In this document: positions 1 to 5,777 of the stretch, in pieces
Layout: each line of letters starts with the position of its first letter
How positions within the stretch are numbered: position 1 is the first letter of the stretch
Assembly: GCA_025924845.1 (NCBI GenBank)
Contig: JAICHN010000233.1
Coordinates: 1 to 8,284, forward strand
Length of the DNA stretch: 8,284 bases
Direction of reading: 5' to 3'
From: Chloroflexota bacterium
GTDB taxonomy: Bacteria > Chloroflexota > UBA5177 > JANWHV01
The notes under the pieces: model-generated
What the model was told of the DNA's origin: nothing
Databases searched by the model: none
The model's input: only the letters and a program-made list of their open reading frames with translations
Translations under genes and position numbers: made by a program

Positions 1-216
1 AAATTGAATTCGCCAGAAATTTTCTACCCATGCCCATTAGAGTTTCCTCCCGAGTTTGCCGTCTCTGTCACCACCAGCACACTGATCACGGGAGCTACTG
101 GTAAAGTTCTGCATCTGAAGCAGTTGCAGCTAAATGACAATCTCACGGGTACTGCCTATTACGACACCTATGGTAAGTTTACGGCAGCGACGCTTATTGA
201 CTTGAATTACACCTAA
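1..216 (+). CDS. C-terminal fragment of an unidentified protein (5' end outside window)
   Basis: The reading frame is open from the first base to a TAA at 214-216, giving about 71 residues. There is no ATG with a ribosome binding site inside, so if it is a gene it probably starts to the left of the window. I do not recognise the family. The visible part is rich in Thr, Leu and Tyr with alternating hydrophobic residues (for example VSVTTSTLITGATGKVLHL), which suggests beta strands and would fit a surface or phage-structural type protein, but this is only an impression. The base composition is visibly more A+T-rich than the rest of the window, so it may be transferred DNA. A non-coding remnant is equally possible. 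Confidence 0.3.
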   Translation, partial: KLNSPEIFYPCPLEFPPEFAVSVTTSTLITGATGKVLHLKQLQLNDNLTGTAYYDTYGKFTAATLIDLNYT

Positions 217-264
217 CAACGGTCTGCTATCCGAGTCGGCACGCCGGCCACGGTCTGAAAATAG

Positions 265-468
265 TCAGGCACGGCGAAGCTTGGGGAGGAGAAGGCCGAG
301 TGCCTTGGCAGGGTGGTAGGCAAATGCCTCGACGCCGGAGCGTACCACAGTGTGGCGGCCGCGTCGGTCGGCGTCGTATGGGACTGGGGTAACAATCAGT
401 TCGGTCAACTGGGCAACGGTACCACCAACCAGTCCACCCTGCCGCTTCAGGTGCCGGTACAGCAGTAG
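265..468 (+). pseudogene. RCC1-type repeat protein remnant (C-terminal repeat only)
   Basis: After an in-frame TAG at 262-264 the frame stays open for 67 codons to a TAG at 466-468. From about codon 25 it reads as one RCC1 (regulator of chromosome condensation, beta-propeller) repeat: a G-A-Y-H-S-V-A segment (337-357), then V-W-D-W-G-N-N-Q-F-G-Q-L-G-N-G-T-T (about 376-426) and a short tail. RCC1-like proteins normally have several such repeats, each about 50 residues; here only one survives, with no start codon and no signal peptide. The preceding 20 or so residues are charged and not repeat-like. It is best read as the decayed 3' end of an RCC1-repeat gene. The repeat motif is clear; the pseudogene status is inferred from the missing N-terminus. 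Confidence 0.6.
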
Positions 469-492
469 GTAGGGGGAGGGGTTAGGCGTCCC

Positions 493-652
493 GAAGCACA
501 GATGAACAGATGGTATGGATGACACAGAGGGCGGCTTCGGATGGCCATGCCGTGTGTAGCGCATAAGCCGCGATCGTTCTCCCTCGTACCTGCCGTATCC
601 TGAATCAGGGGCGTGTTCTGTGTCCTCTGTTCCCTCTGTTCATCTGTGCTTC
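493..652. repeat. Long imperfect inverted repeat (MITE-like or bidirectional terminator-like element)
   Basis: The arm at 493-528 is the reverse complement of the arm at 617-652. The outer 18 bases match perfectly and 31 of 36 match overall. The 88-base interior holds a second short stem, 531-537 (GCGGCTT) with 565-571 (AAGCCGC). The element fills the gap between the plus-strand RCC1 remnant and the convergent minus-strand P450, so a transcript from either side could fold into a long hairpin. There is no U-tract, no transposase frame and no obvious target-site duplication next to the arms. A non-autonomous mobile repeat or an end-of-transcript hairpin are both possible. Apart from this element I see nothing in 469-679. 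Confidence 0.6.
624..641. repeat. 9-bp perfect tandem duplication CCTCTGTTC
   Basis: CCTCTGTTC occurs twice head to tail (624-632 and 633-641), within the right arm of the inverted repeat. Flanking bases continue a looser CTGTG-rich pattern on both sides. It may be a slippage product or an intrinsic part of the repeat family. Confidence 0.6.
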
Positions 653-679
653 AGAAAGCGTACGATTTGCGAGCCGCGC

Positions 680-1909
680 TCAGGCTATATACACGGGCAG
701 CGTTTCCAGGGATCGGAACAGCAGAGAGCGCTTCCAGCGGGGGGACTGGTCGACCAGGCGAAGCCGGGGGAACCGTTGCACCACGGTGCCGATGGCAATC
801 TGCCCCTCCAGGCGGGCCAGGGCGGCGCCGAGGCAGAAGTGCGCGCCATAGCCGAAGGCCAAGTGCGCGGGGCCCGTACGACCAATGTTCAGGCGATCCG
901 GCTCGGCGAAGGCTGCCGGATCACGGTTGGCAGCGCCCAGCACGATGAGCATGGCCTGGTCGGCGGCGATCCAGACGCCGCCCAGTTCCACGTCCCGCGC
1001 GGCGCGGCGCTCCGTATTCTGCACGGGGCTCTCAAAGCGGAGCAGTTCGTTTACAGCACTGGCGATCAGGGTCGGATTGGCGCGGAGCGCGTCAAGTTGG
1101 TCCGGATGCTTGAGAAGGGCCAGGATACCGTTCGCGATCAGGTTCGTCGTGGTCTCGTGGCCGGCGGCCAGCAACAATACGCAATTGGCGAGCAGTTCAT
1201 CCTCGCTGAGCCTGTCGCCCTCGAGCTCGGCTTCCACCAGCCCTTGCAGCAGATCGGTGTAGGACGCGCCGCGTCGCTCCAGGGTGAGCACTCGAAAGTA
1301 GTCCATAAACTCCCCGATGCTACGCAACGCTCCCGGCGTTGTTTCCGTGGTCAGGCTACTTCCGTCCAGGAACGCCGCGAAATCATCCGACCATCGCTTG
1401 AGGCGCGGATTGTCCGCTTCGGGGACGCCCAACAGTTGGCCAATCACTGTAACCGGAAGGGGGTGGGCCAGCTCGGCTACGACGTCCATTGCGCCGTCCC
1501 TTGACGGCTTCTCCAGTAACCGATCCACCAGGCTCTGAATGCCGGCACGCATCCCTTCCACGACACGCGGAGTGAACGCCTTGTTGGCCAGGGACCGCAG
1601 CCGTGCATGATCCTTACCGTCCACGAAGAGCATCTGTCGCTGAAGCGCCGCCAACACTGGAGTGATCCGCGAGCGTGCCTCTTCAGGCAACCAGTCGGGG
1701 TCGATAAGAAAGCGGCTAGCGGTGATGCGGTCGTCGTGCAGGGCTGAGGCACACTCGTGATAGCCCGTGATTACCCAGACCGACCACCGGGGATCCCACC
1801 GGACCGGGCCGTCCTCGCGCAGTCGCCGATAAACGTCATAGCGGTCGTCGGGGCCTGTTACCTCGAGTACGTCAGCCAGACTGAGCGGATCCGATGCCAA
1901 AGGATTCAT
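680..1909 (-). CDS. Cytochrome P450 (bacterial soluble class)
   Basis: Haem-thiolate mono-oxygenase that would hydroxylate or epoxidise a small organic substrate, using electrons from a ferredoxin and reductase that are not encoded here. Counting from the ATG at 1909 the protein has 409 residues, normal for soluble bacterial CYPs. Visible hallmarks are the C-helix H-x-x-x-R (101-105), the I-helix oxygen-activation motif A-G-H-E-T-T-T-N (249-256), the K-helix E-x-x-R as E-L-L-R (288-291), and the haem loop F-G-Y-G-A-H-F-C-L-G with axial Cys359. There is no N-terminal membrane anchor, so it should be cytosolic. The frame is open upstream to 1996, but that start would overlap xseB; the ATG at 1909 has GGAGAGG upstream and begins with typical CYP sequence. 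It lies 34 bp after xseB and is probably read through from that operon. The substrate cannot be told from sequence. Confidence 0.95.
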   Translation of the reverse strand: MNPLASDPLSLADVLEVTGPDDRYDVYRRLREDGPVRWDPRWSVWVITGYHECASALHDDRITASRFLIDPDWLPEEARSRITPVLAALQRQMLFVDGKDHARLRSLANKAFTPRVVEGMRAGIQSLVDRLLEKPSRDGAMDVVAELAHPLPVTVIGQLLGVPEADNPRLKRWSDDFAAFLDGSSLTTETTPGALRSIGEFMDYFRVLTLERRGASYTDLLQGLVEAELEGDRLSEDELLANCVLLLAAGHETTTNLIANGILALLKHPDQLDALRANPTLIASAVNELLRFESPVQNTERRAARDVELGGVWIAADQAMLIVLGAANRDPAAFAEPDRLNIGRTGPAHLAFGYGAHFCLGAALARLEGQIAIGTVVQRFPRLRLVDQSPRWKRSLLFRSLETLPVYIA

Positions 1910-1919
1910 CGTCGGATTG

Positions 1920-1926
1920 CCTCTCC
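1920..1926 (-). promoter_or_regulatory. Ribosome binding site of the P450 gene
   Basis: On the minus strand this reads GGAGAGG, 10 bases before the ATG at 1909. It supports that start over the longer frame beginning at 1996. Confidence 0.5.
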
Positions 1927-1943
1927 GCAAGGTGCGCGGCGTC

Positions 1944-2189
1944 CTACCAATCCTGTTCGACGTCGATGCCCGCCGCTTGCGGCAGGCTGCCGGCATCGAG
2001 TTGGGTAACCCGAAGTTCCGCGTTGGTCAACAGTTCATTGCAGTGCGCGGCGAGCGCGGTGCCCCGTTCATAGAGGGCTAGGGATCGCTCCAAGGACAAG
2101 GTATCACCCCGCAACTCCTCGACTGTACCATGAAGCTCGGCGAAGGCTTCCTCGAACGTGAGATCGATGCGTGATTCCTGCATGCTCAA
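1944..2189 (-). CDS. xseB: Exodeoxyribonuclease VII small subunit
   Basis: Small subunit of exonuclease VII, which binds several copies to one XseA and degrades single-stranded DNA from both ends to acid-soluble oligonucleotides in the cytosol. The 81 residues match the normal family size (about 70-85). The family core is visible: L-T-F-E-E-A-F-A-E-L near residue 10, then L-S-L-E-R-S-L-A-L-Y-E-R-G (about 31-43) and the second helix C-N-E-L-L-T-N-A-E-L-R-V-T-Q-L (about 50-64), forming the helical hairpin. The start is TTG at 2189 or ATG at 2183; the GGGAGG site is 6 bases from the TTG but 12 from the ATG, so TTG is favoured. It follows xseA by 21 bp, as expected for subunits made together, and its short acidic tail (ending D-V-E-Q-D-W) is lineage-specific. 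Confidence 0.93.
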   Translation of the reverse strand: MSMQESRIDLTFEEAFAELHGTVEELRGDTLSLERSLALYERGTALAAHCNELLTNAELRVTQLDAGSLPQAAGIDVEQDW

Positions 2190-2195
2190 ACCAGT

Positions 2196-2201
2196 CCTCC
2201 C
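2196..2201 (-). promoter_or_regulatory. Ribosome binding site of xseB
   Basis: Minus-strand GGGAGG in the xseA-xseB gap. Spacing is 6 bases to the TTG at 2189 and 12 to the ATG at 2183, which decides for the TTG start. Confidence 0.55.
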
Positions 2202-2210
2202 GTCGTCGTT

Positions 2211-3422
2211 CTAGCGAGCCGGATGCACCACTTCCGTCACCACGGCAGCTACCTCACCATCGCGGAAGCGAATGCGGAGTGCTTCACCATACTCGAGGTC
2301 GGCTCCGTCGCGAGCGATTGTACCGCTGTCGCGGAGGACGAGGGCGAAGCCGCGCTCGAGCGTGCGCAGCGGATTGAGCAGGACGAGGCCGCGTTCCTCA
2401 CCGCGGAGCCGCTCCGCGCGCAATTGCACCTGGTGCATGAGGTGATCGTGACCGACGCGAAGCAGGTCATCGATGCGCTGTCGTCGTTGATTGATCGACC
2501 GGAGCGGGCTCCATGTGTGCAGATCGGCGACCGAGGCGCGCAGGTCGGCGCGATGATTGTCAAGGCGCGTGTCGATTTCCTCGCGAAGCTGTTCGGCGAG
2601 GGCAGCCACCTGTGCTTGCAGTTCCCTGTAGTCGGGGACGACGGCCGCCGCGGCGGCGGACGGCGTGGGCGCGCGCAGATCGGCCGCGAAATCGGCGATC
2701 GTACTGTCGGTTTCGTGGCCGATTCCGGTGACGATCGGGATAGGCGAGGCGACGATTGCCCTGGCCAGGCGCTCGTCGTTGAAAGCCCACAAATCCTCGA
2801 GCGACCCGCCGCCTCGGGCCAATACGATCACATCAATATTGGGAATCTTGCTCAGGCGCTCCAGGGCGGCCGTAAGCTGAGCCGGAGCCTCCTCACCCTG
2901 GACGAGACTGGGCGATAGGACAACCTCGACGGCGGGGAAGCGGCTTTGCAGGACACGGCAAATATCCTGAAACGCGGCGGCTTGCGGCGACGTCACTACG
3001 CCGATACGCCGAGGGAGCGCGGGCACTGGTCGTTTCCGTTCGGGCGCGAAAAGGCCCTCTTCCTGGAGGCGCTCACACAGCTGCTCGAAGCGCTGATGCA
3101 GGGGACCGATACCGTCGTGCTGCACGACATCTACATAGAGCTGGACGTTGCCGGTAGCTTCGTAGATTCCTACCCGGCCATGGGCCAGCACATGGTCGCC
3201 ATGTTTCATGCCGACCGCTTTCTTGCGGGCGCCATTGTTTCGGAACCAGACACAGCGCAACTGGCCCCCCGTGTCTTTCAGGGTAAAGTAGGTGTGGCCG
3301 GCCGAGGAAAGCGACAGGTTGGAGACCTCGCCGCGCACCCACAACCCATTCAGAACGAGATCCTCGGCCAGGATGTCACCAAGGTAGCGCACGACCTCGC
3401 CTACGGTGAACACACCGTCCAT
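2211..3422 (-). CDS. xseA: Exodeoxyribonuclease VII large subunit
   Basis: Catalytic subunit of exonuclease VII, which works with XseB on single-stranded DNA in repair and clearance of damaged ends. The 403 residues are within the usual 400-460. In order: N-terminal OB-fold for ssDNA binding (about 1-105, with V-R-G-E-V-S-N and H-T-Y-F-T-L-K-D), a catalytic core with R-R-I-G-V-V-T-S-P (about 138-146), L-A-R-G-G-G-S-L-E-D-L-W-A-F-N-D-E (201-217) and the signature G-I-G-H-E-T-D-S-T-I-A-D-F (233-245) followed by R-A-P-T-P-S-A-A-A (250-258). A long helical, coiled-coil-prone region (about 264-360) and a C-terminal segment with L-x-R-G-F-A-L-V follow. The ATG at 3422 directly abuts the TAA of the AccB-like gene, which suggests translational coupling. 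The family assignment is certain. Confidence 0.97.
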   Translation of the reverse strand: MDGVFTVGEVVRYLGDILAEDLVLNGLWVRGEVSNLSLSSAGHTYFTLKDTGGQLRCVWFRNNGARKKAVGMKHGDHVLAHGRVGIYEATGNVQLYVDVVQHDGIGPLHQRFEQLCERLQEEGLFAPERKRPVPALPRRIGVVTSPQAAAFQDICRVLQSRFPAVEVVLSPSLVQGEEAPAQLTAALERLSKIPNIDVIVLARGGGSLEDLWAFNDERLARAIVASPIPIVTGIGHETDSTIADFAADLRAPTPSAAAAAVVPDYRELQAQVAALAEQLREEIDTRLDNHRADLRASVADLHTWSPLRSINQRRQRIDDLLRVGHDHLMHQVQLRAERLRGEERGLVLLNPLRTLERGFALVLRDSGTIARDGADLEYGEALRIRFRDGEVAAVVTEVVHPAR

Positions 3423-3842
3423 TTAGGTGAATTCCAGAAGAGGCTGGCCGTATTCCACGGGCCCCCCGTCGTCTACCAAGAACCGGCCGATTTCGCCCTC
3501 ACGTTCCGCGCGCACATCGCTCTGCAGTTGCATGGCCACAACTACCCCTACAACGTCACCTTCCCGCACATACTGCCCTTCGCGGACCAGGGGCTCAGCG
3601 CCCTGCTCGGCGGTTCGATGGAACACGCCCACCCATTGGGAAAGCTGGACGTGGAGACCATTGGAGGGCTCGGTGTCGGGGCGTGAACCCGGGCTAACCG
3701 GTGACGGCACTGCCTGTGGATCCAGGCGCAAGCGTACCGACCAGCCCTCATGCTCCGCCTCCAGTTCTTCAACTCCGGAGCGTTGACAGAGATCGGCCAG
3801 CGCCCGAATCCCGCCCCCGGGAGGCACGGTCGGTTGATCCAT
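3423..3842 (-). CDS. accB: AccB-family biotin carboxyl carrier-like protein lacking the biotin lysine
   Basis: AccB carries biotin between the carboxylase and transferase steps of acetyl-CoA carboxylase, which makes malonyl-CoA for fatty acids. This 139-residue protein has the layout of the family: an N-terminal helix and strand (I-R-A-L-A-D-L-C-Q-R-S-G-V-E-E-L-E, 12-28), a Pro/Ser-rich linker (about 42-62), then a biotinyl domain starting V-G-V-F-H-R-T (71-77) and ending D-G-G-P-V-E-Y-G-Q-P-L-L-E-F. The attachment motif, normally E-A-M-K-M/L, reads V-A-M-Q-L: Q105, codon CAA at 3528-3530, replaces the biotinylated lysine, and the preceding Glu is Val. As seen it cannot be biotinylated at that site. 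accC, which usually follows, is absent; xseA follows with zero spacing. A start at 3842 lies 6 bp after efp. A sequencing error (CAA for AAA) or a separate full AccB elsewhere must be considered; the family is secure, the function is not. Confidence 0.85.
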   Translation of the reverse strand: MDQPTVPPGGGIRALADLCQRSGVEELEAEHEGWSVRLRLDPQAVPSPVSPGSRPDTEPSNGLHVQLSQWVGVFHRTAEQGAEPLVREGQYVREGDVVGVVVAMQLQSDVRAEREGEIGRFLVDDGGPVEYGQPLLEFT

Positions 3843-3848
3843 GGGCTG

Positions 3849-4415
3849 CTAGCCCTTGCCCACGCGCTCGATATACTGCCCCGTACGCGTATCCACGCGG
3901 ATTGTTTCGTCCATATTGATGAACAGCGGAACCTGCACCACGGCGCCGGTCTCAAGGGTGGCAGGCTTGCTGGCTCCAGACGCCGTATCACCTTTGATGC
4001 CCGGCTCGGTATAGGTGATCTTCAATTCCACGTTCGGCGGTAGGTCGATGGCTATGGTCTCGTCGCCGTAGGACAGCAACTCGACCTCCATATTTTCCTT
4101 GAGGAACTTTGCGTCTTCGGCAATCAACGATTCGGGGACGGTAATCTGATCGTATGTTTCGGTGTTCATGAAATGAAAGGTGTCGTCTTCCCTATAGAGG
4201 AATTGGACCGTGCTTGAATCGAGGCGTGCCCGTTGGAAGCGCTCGCCTGCCTGTACGGTACGTTCGGTGGTCGATCCGGACCTCAAGTTGCGGAGCTTCA
4301 TGCGCACCTGGGCGCTCCCGCGCCCCATCTTGATGTGATTGAACTCTAGGAGACGATACAACTCTCCGTCCAGTTCGATCGAGATCCCGCGCTTCAGCTC
4401 CCCGGTAGAAATCAT
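3849..4415 (-). CDS. efp: Elongation factor P
   Basis: EF-P binds between the ribosomal P and E sites and relieves stalling at consecutive prolines. The 188 residues equal the standard length and give the three expected beta-barrels: KOW-like domain I (1-64), domain II (about 65-125) and domain III with the C-terminal signature from G-D-T-A-S-G (about 142) through V-V-Q-V-P-L-F-I-N to D-T-R-T-G-Q-Y. The loop that reaches the P-site tRNA reads H-I-K-M-G-R-G-S-A (27-35), so the tip residue is Arg32 (codon at 4320-4322) rather than the lysine of E. coli (K34) or B. subtilis (K32). The start ATG at 4415 has AAGAAAGG upstream at 8-base spacing. It lies 27 bp after mltG and 6 bp before the AccB-like gene, so it is likely co-transcribed. 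Confidence 0.97.
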   Translation of the reverse strand: MISTGELKRGISIELDGELYRLLEFNHIKMGRGSAQVRMKLRNLRSGSTTERTVQAGERFQRARLDSSTVQFLYREDDTFHFMNTETYDQITVPESLIAEDAKFLKENMEVELLSYGDETIAIDLPPNVELKITYTEPGIKGDTASGASKPATLETGAVVQVPLFINMDETIRVDTRTGQYIERVGKG

Positions 4416-4423
4416 GCGTTAGG

Positions 4424-4431
4424 CCTTTCTT
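4424..4431 (-). promoter_or_regulatory. Ribosome binding site of efp
   Basis: Minus-strand AAGAAAGG in the 27-bp mltG-efp gap, 8 bases before the ATG at 4415. The gap is too short to hold a full promoter of its own. Confidence 0.45.
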
Positions 4432-4442
4432 GATGGTGCGAT

Positions 4443-5654
4443 TCAGTTGACGGTGACGCCGGCGCGATTCGTCTGGCAATCAAGTGTAGCGCAGAAGTGA
4501 GTCTTATTGTCCTTGCCGTATGCCTCGAAGAAGAGGTAGGTGCTCGGCGCGGGATACAGCGCCGCGTTAATGGAAGAGGCGCCCGGCTCGCTGATCGGGC
4601 CGGGGGGTAACCCTGGATGGAGATAGGTGTTGTATGGTGAGTCCGTGCCCCCGGTTAGATCCGTGGTCAGGTGCTTTTCCCACCAGGTCTTTTCATCGGC
4701 GCGGTAGCCCAGGGCGTACTGTACGGTGGGGTCGGCGCCCAACTCGTTGCTGACGATATCGCTGTTCGCCAATCGGTTGTAATAGGTGCCCGCGATGTAG
4801 CGCTCGACAATGGGCACCGAGCTTTCACGTTGCACGATCGACGCCATGGTCACGATCTGGAAGGCACTCATATTACGCTTAGCGGCGGCGGCATGCATGG
4901 CGGGCGTGAAATGCTTTGCGAAGTTTGCCAGCATTAGGTTGACCAATTGGTGAGCATCGTAGTTCTTATGTAGGTGATAATTTCCCGGATAGAGGAAGCC
5001 TTCCACACCCGCGCCGGGCGGGACGCTTTTCAGGAACCAGTAATTGAAGGTGCCATGCTGGACCTGGTACATGAAATCCTTGTAGGAGACGGCGCCGCCC
5101 GCCGCGAGCAGCTGGCCGATCTCCTCGGCCCGATGGCCCGCCAGGATGTTGTAGTCCTGAGAGTGGTCTACGGGCTTCGGGGCCGGCGGCATCCGGCGCA
5201 GGGCGGCTGCGACATCCTGCATGCTCATGTCGGTATTCAGTTGGTGCGGACCCGCCTTGATGCTGTCCGACCCGCCGTTAATCCGGTAGTAGAGCTCGAA
5301 GAGGAAGCCGTTCGACACCAGTCCTTGCTGAGCCAGCTGCGTGGCCAGGCTGTTTACCGTCGCTCCCGGCGGCACCACGAAGCGCACATTGCGGCGCGGC
5401 CCGCCGACCGAGGAGTGAAACTGGTGCAGGACGTAGCCGCCGCCACCGATCACCCCCAGGGCGATGATCAAGATCAGCAGCAGCGCGAACATGGCGCCAC
5501 CGTGCCCATGTCCGCCGCGCGGAGATGTATATACAGGCGCGGTTCCAGGCTGAACCGGCTGACCGGGCGCGTACAATTCAACCCGCCGACCTCCACTCTG
5601 GCGTGCGGATCGGAGACGCTGAAGGCGATCTCTTTGCTCCTGGTCTTGGGCCAT
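4443..5654 (-). CDS. mltG: Endolytic murein transglycosylase MltG (YceG-like)
   Basis: Membrane-bound lytic transglycosylase that cuts nascent glycan strands and helps end their synthesis. The 403-residue protein has a basic, Gly/Pro-rich cytosolic tail (1-54), one transmembrane helix (about 55-77) and an extracytoplasmic region. A LysM-like segment (about 90-150, with F-V-V-P-P-G-A-T-V) precedes the catalytic YceG domain: E-G-F-L-Y-P-G-N-Y (218-226), A-S-I-V-Q-R-E-S (271-278) with presumed catalytic Glu277, L-G-A-D-P-T-V-Q-Y-A-L-G (305-316), and S-P-Y-N-T-Y ... G-L-P-P-G-P-I (339-354). The only two cysteines, C388 and C393, lie in the C-terminal strand where the family usually has F-S-x-T-x-x-E-H-N. 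The ATG at 5654 has AGGAAGG at 10-base spacing. It is 123 bp from ruvX, the widest gap in the run after the P450, so it may have its own promoter. Confidence 0.95.
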   Translation of the reverse strand: MAQDQEQRDRLQRLRSARQSGGRRVELYAPGQPVQPGTAPVYTSPRGGHGHGGAMFALLLILIIALGVIGGGGYVLHQFHSSVGGPRRNVRFVVPPGATVNSLATQLAQQGLVSNGFLFELYYRINGGSDSIKAGPHQLNTDMSMQDVAAALRRMPPAPKPVDHSQDYNILAGHRAEEIGQLLAAGGAVSYKDFMYQVQHGTFNYWFLKSVPPGAGVEGFLYPGNYHLHKNYDAHQLVNLMLANFAKHFTPAMHAAAAKRNMSAFQIVTMASIVQRESSVPIVERYIAGTYYNRLANSDIVSNELGADPTVQYALGYRADEKTWWEKHLTTDLTGGTDSPYNTYLHPGLPPGPISEPGASSINAALYPAPSTYLFFEAYGKDNKTHFCATLDCQTNRAGVTVN

Positions 5655-5664
5655 TGCTCTCGTG

Positions 5665-5671
5665 CCTTCCT
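5665..5671 (-). promoter_or_regulatory. Ribosome binding site of mltG
   Basis: Minus-strand AGGAAGG, 10 bases before the ATG at 5654. It is the strongest Shine-Dalgarno match seen in this run. Confidence 0.55.
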
Positions 5672-5777
5672 ATAACTGTATCGGCGCCCGGATGTGTCGT
5701 TCGAGCGATTCCCTCGCCCCCCCGGCTACGCGCGTTCCGAGCAGGCGCCTGGGGATCGGCCGCTCAAGAAGCTCGGT

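Noticed and set aside
493..652. CRISPR or insertion sequence at the inverted repeat
   Set aside because: There are only two arms in opposite orientation, no regular spacer array, no transposase frame inside and no visible target-site duplication.
620..1504. Long plus-strand open frame of 294 codons
   Set aside because: It is antisense to the P450, covers its haem loop and I-helix in the opposite direction, and shows no family motif. High G+C genes often leave such open antisense frames.
1910..1996. Longer P450 start at 1996
   Set aside because: It would add 29 basic residues unlike a CYP N-terminus and overlap xseB by 53 bp. The ATG at 1909 has a fitting ribosome binding site and gives the normal length.
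2223..3686. Two long plus-strand open frames (2223-2918 and 2946-3686)
   Set aside because: Both lie opposite xseA and the AccB-like gene, whose motifs are unmistakable on the minus strand. The plus frames have no recognisable domain or ribosome binding site.
5655..5777. Terminator or promoter in the ruvX-mltG gap
   Set aside because: A 6-bp stem (CCGAGC/GCTCGG, minus strand) and a CAGGCGCCTG palindrome at 5743-5752 are present, but no U-tract follows. A TACAGT with a poor upstream hexamer is too weak to call a promoter.
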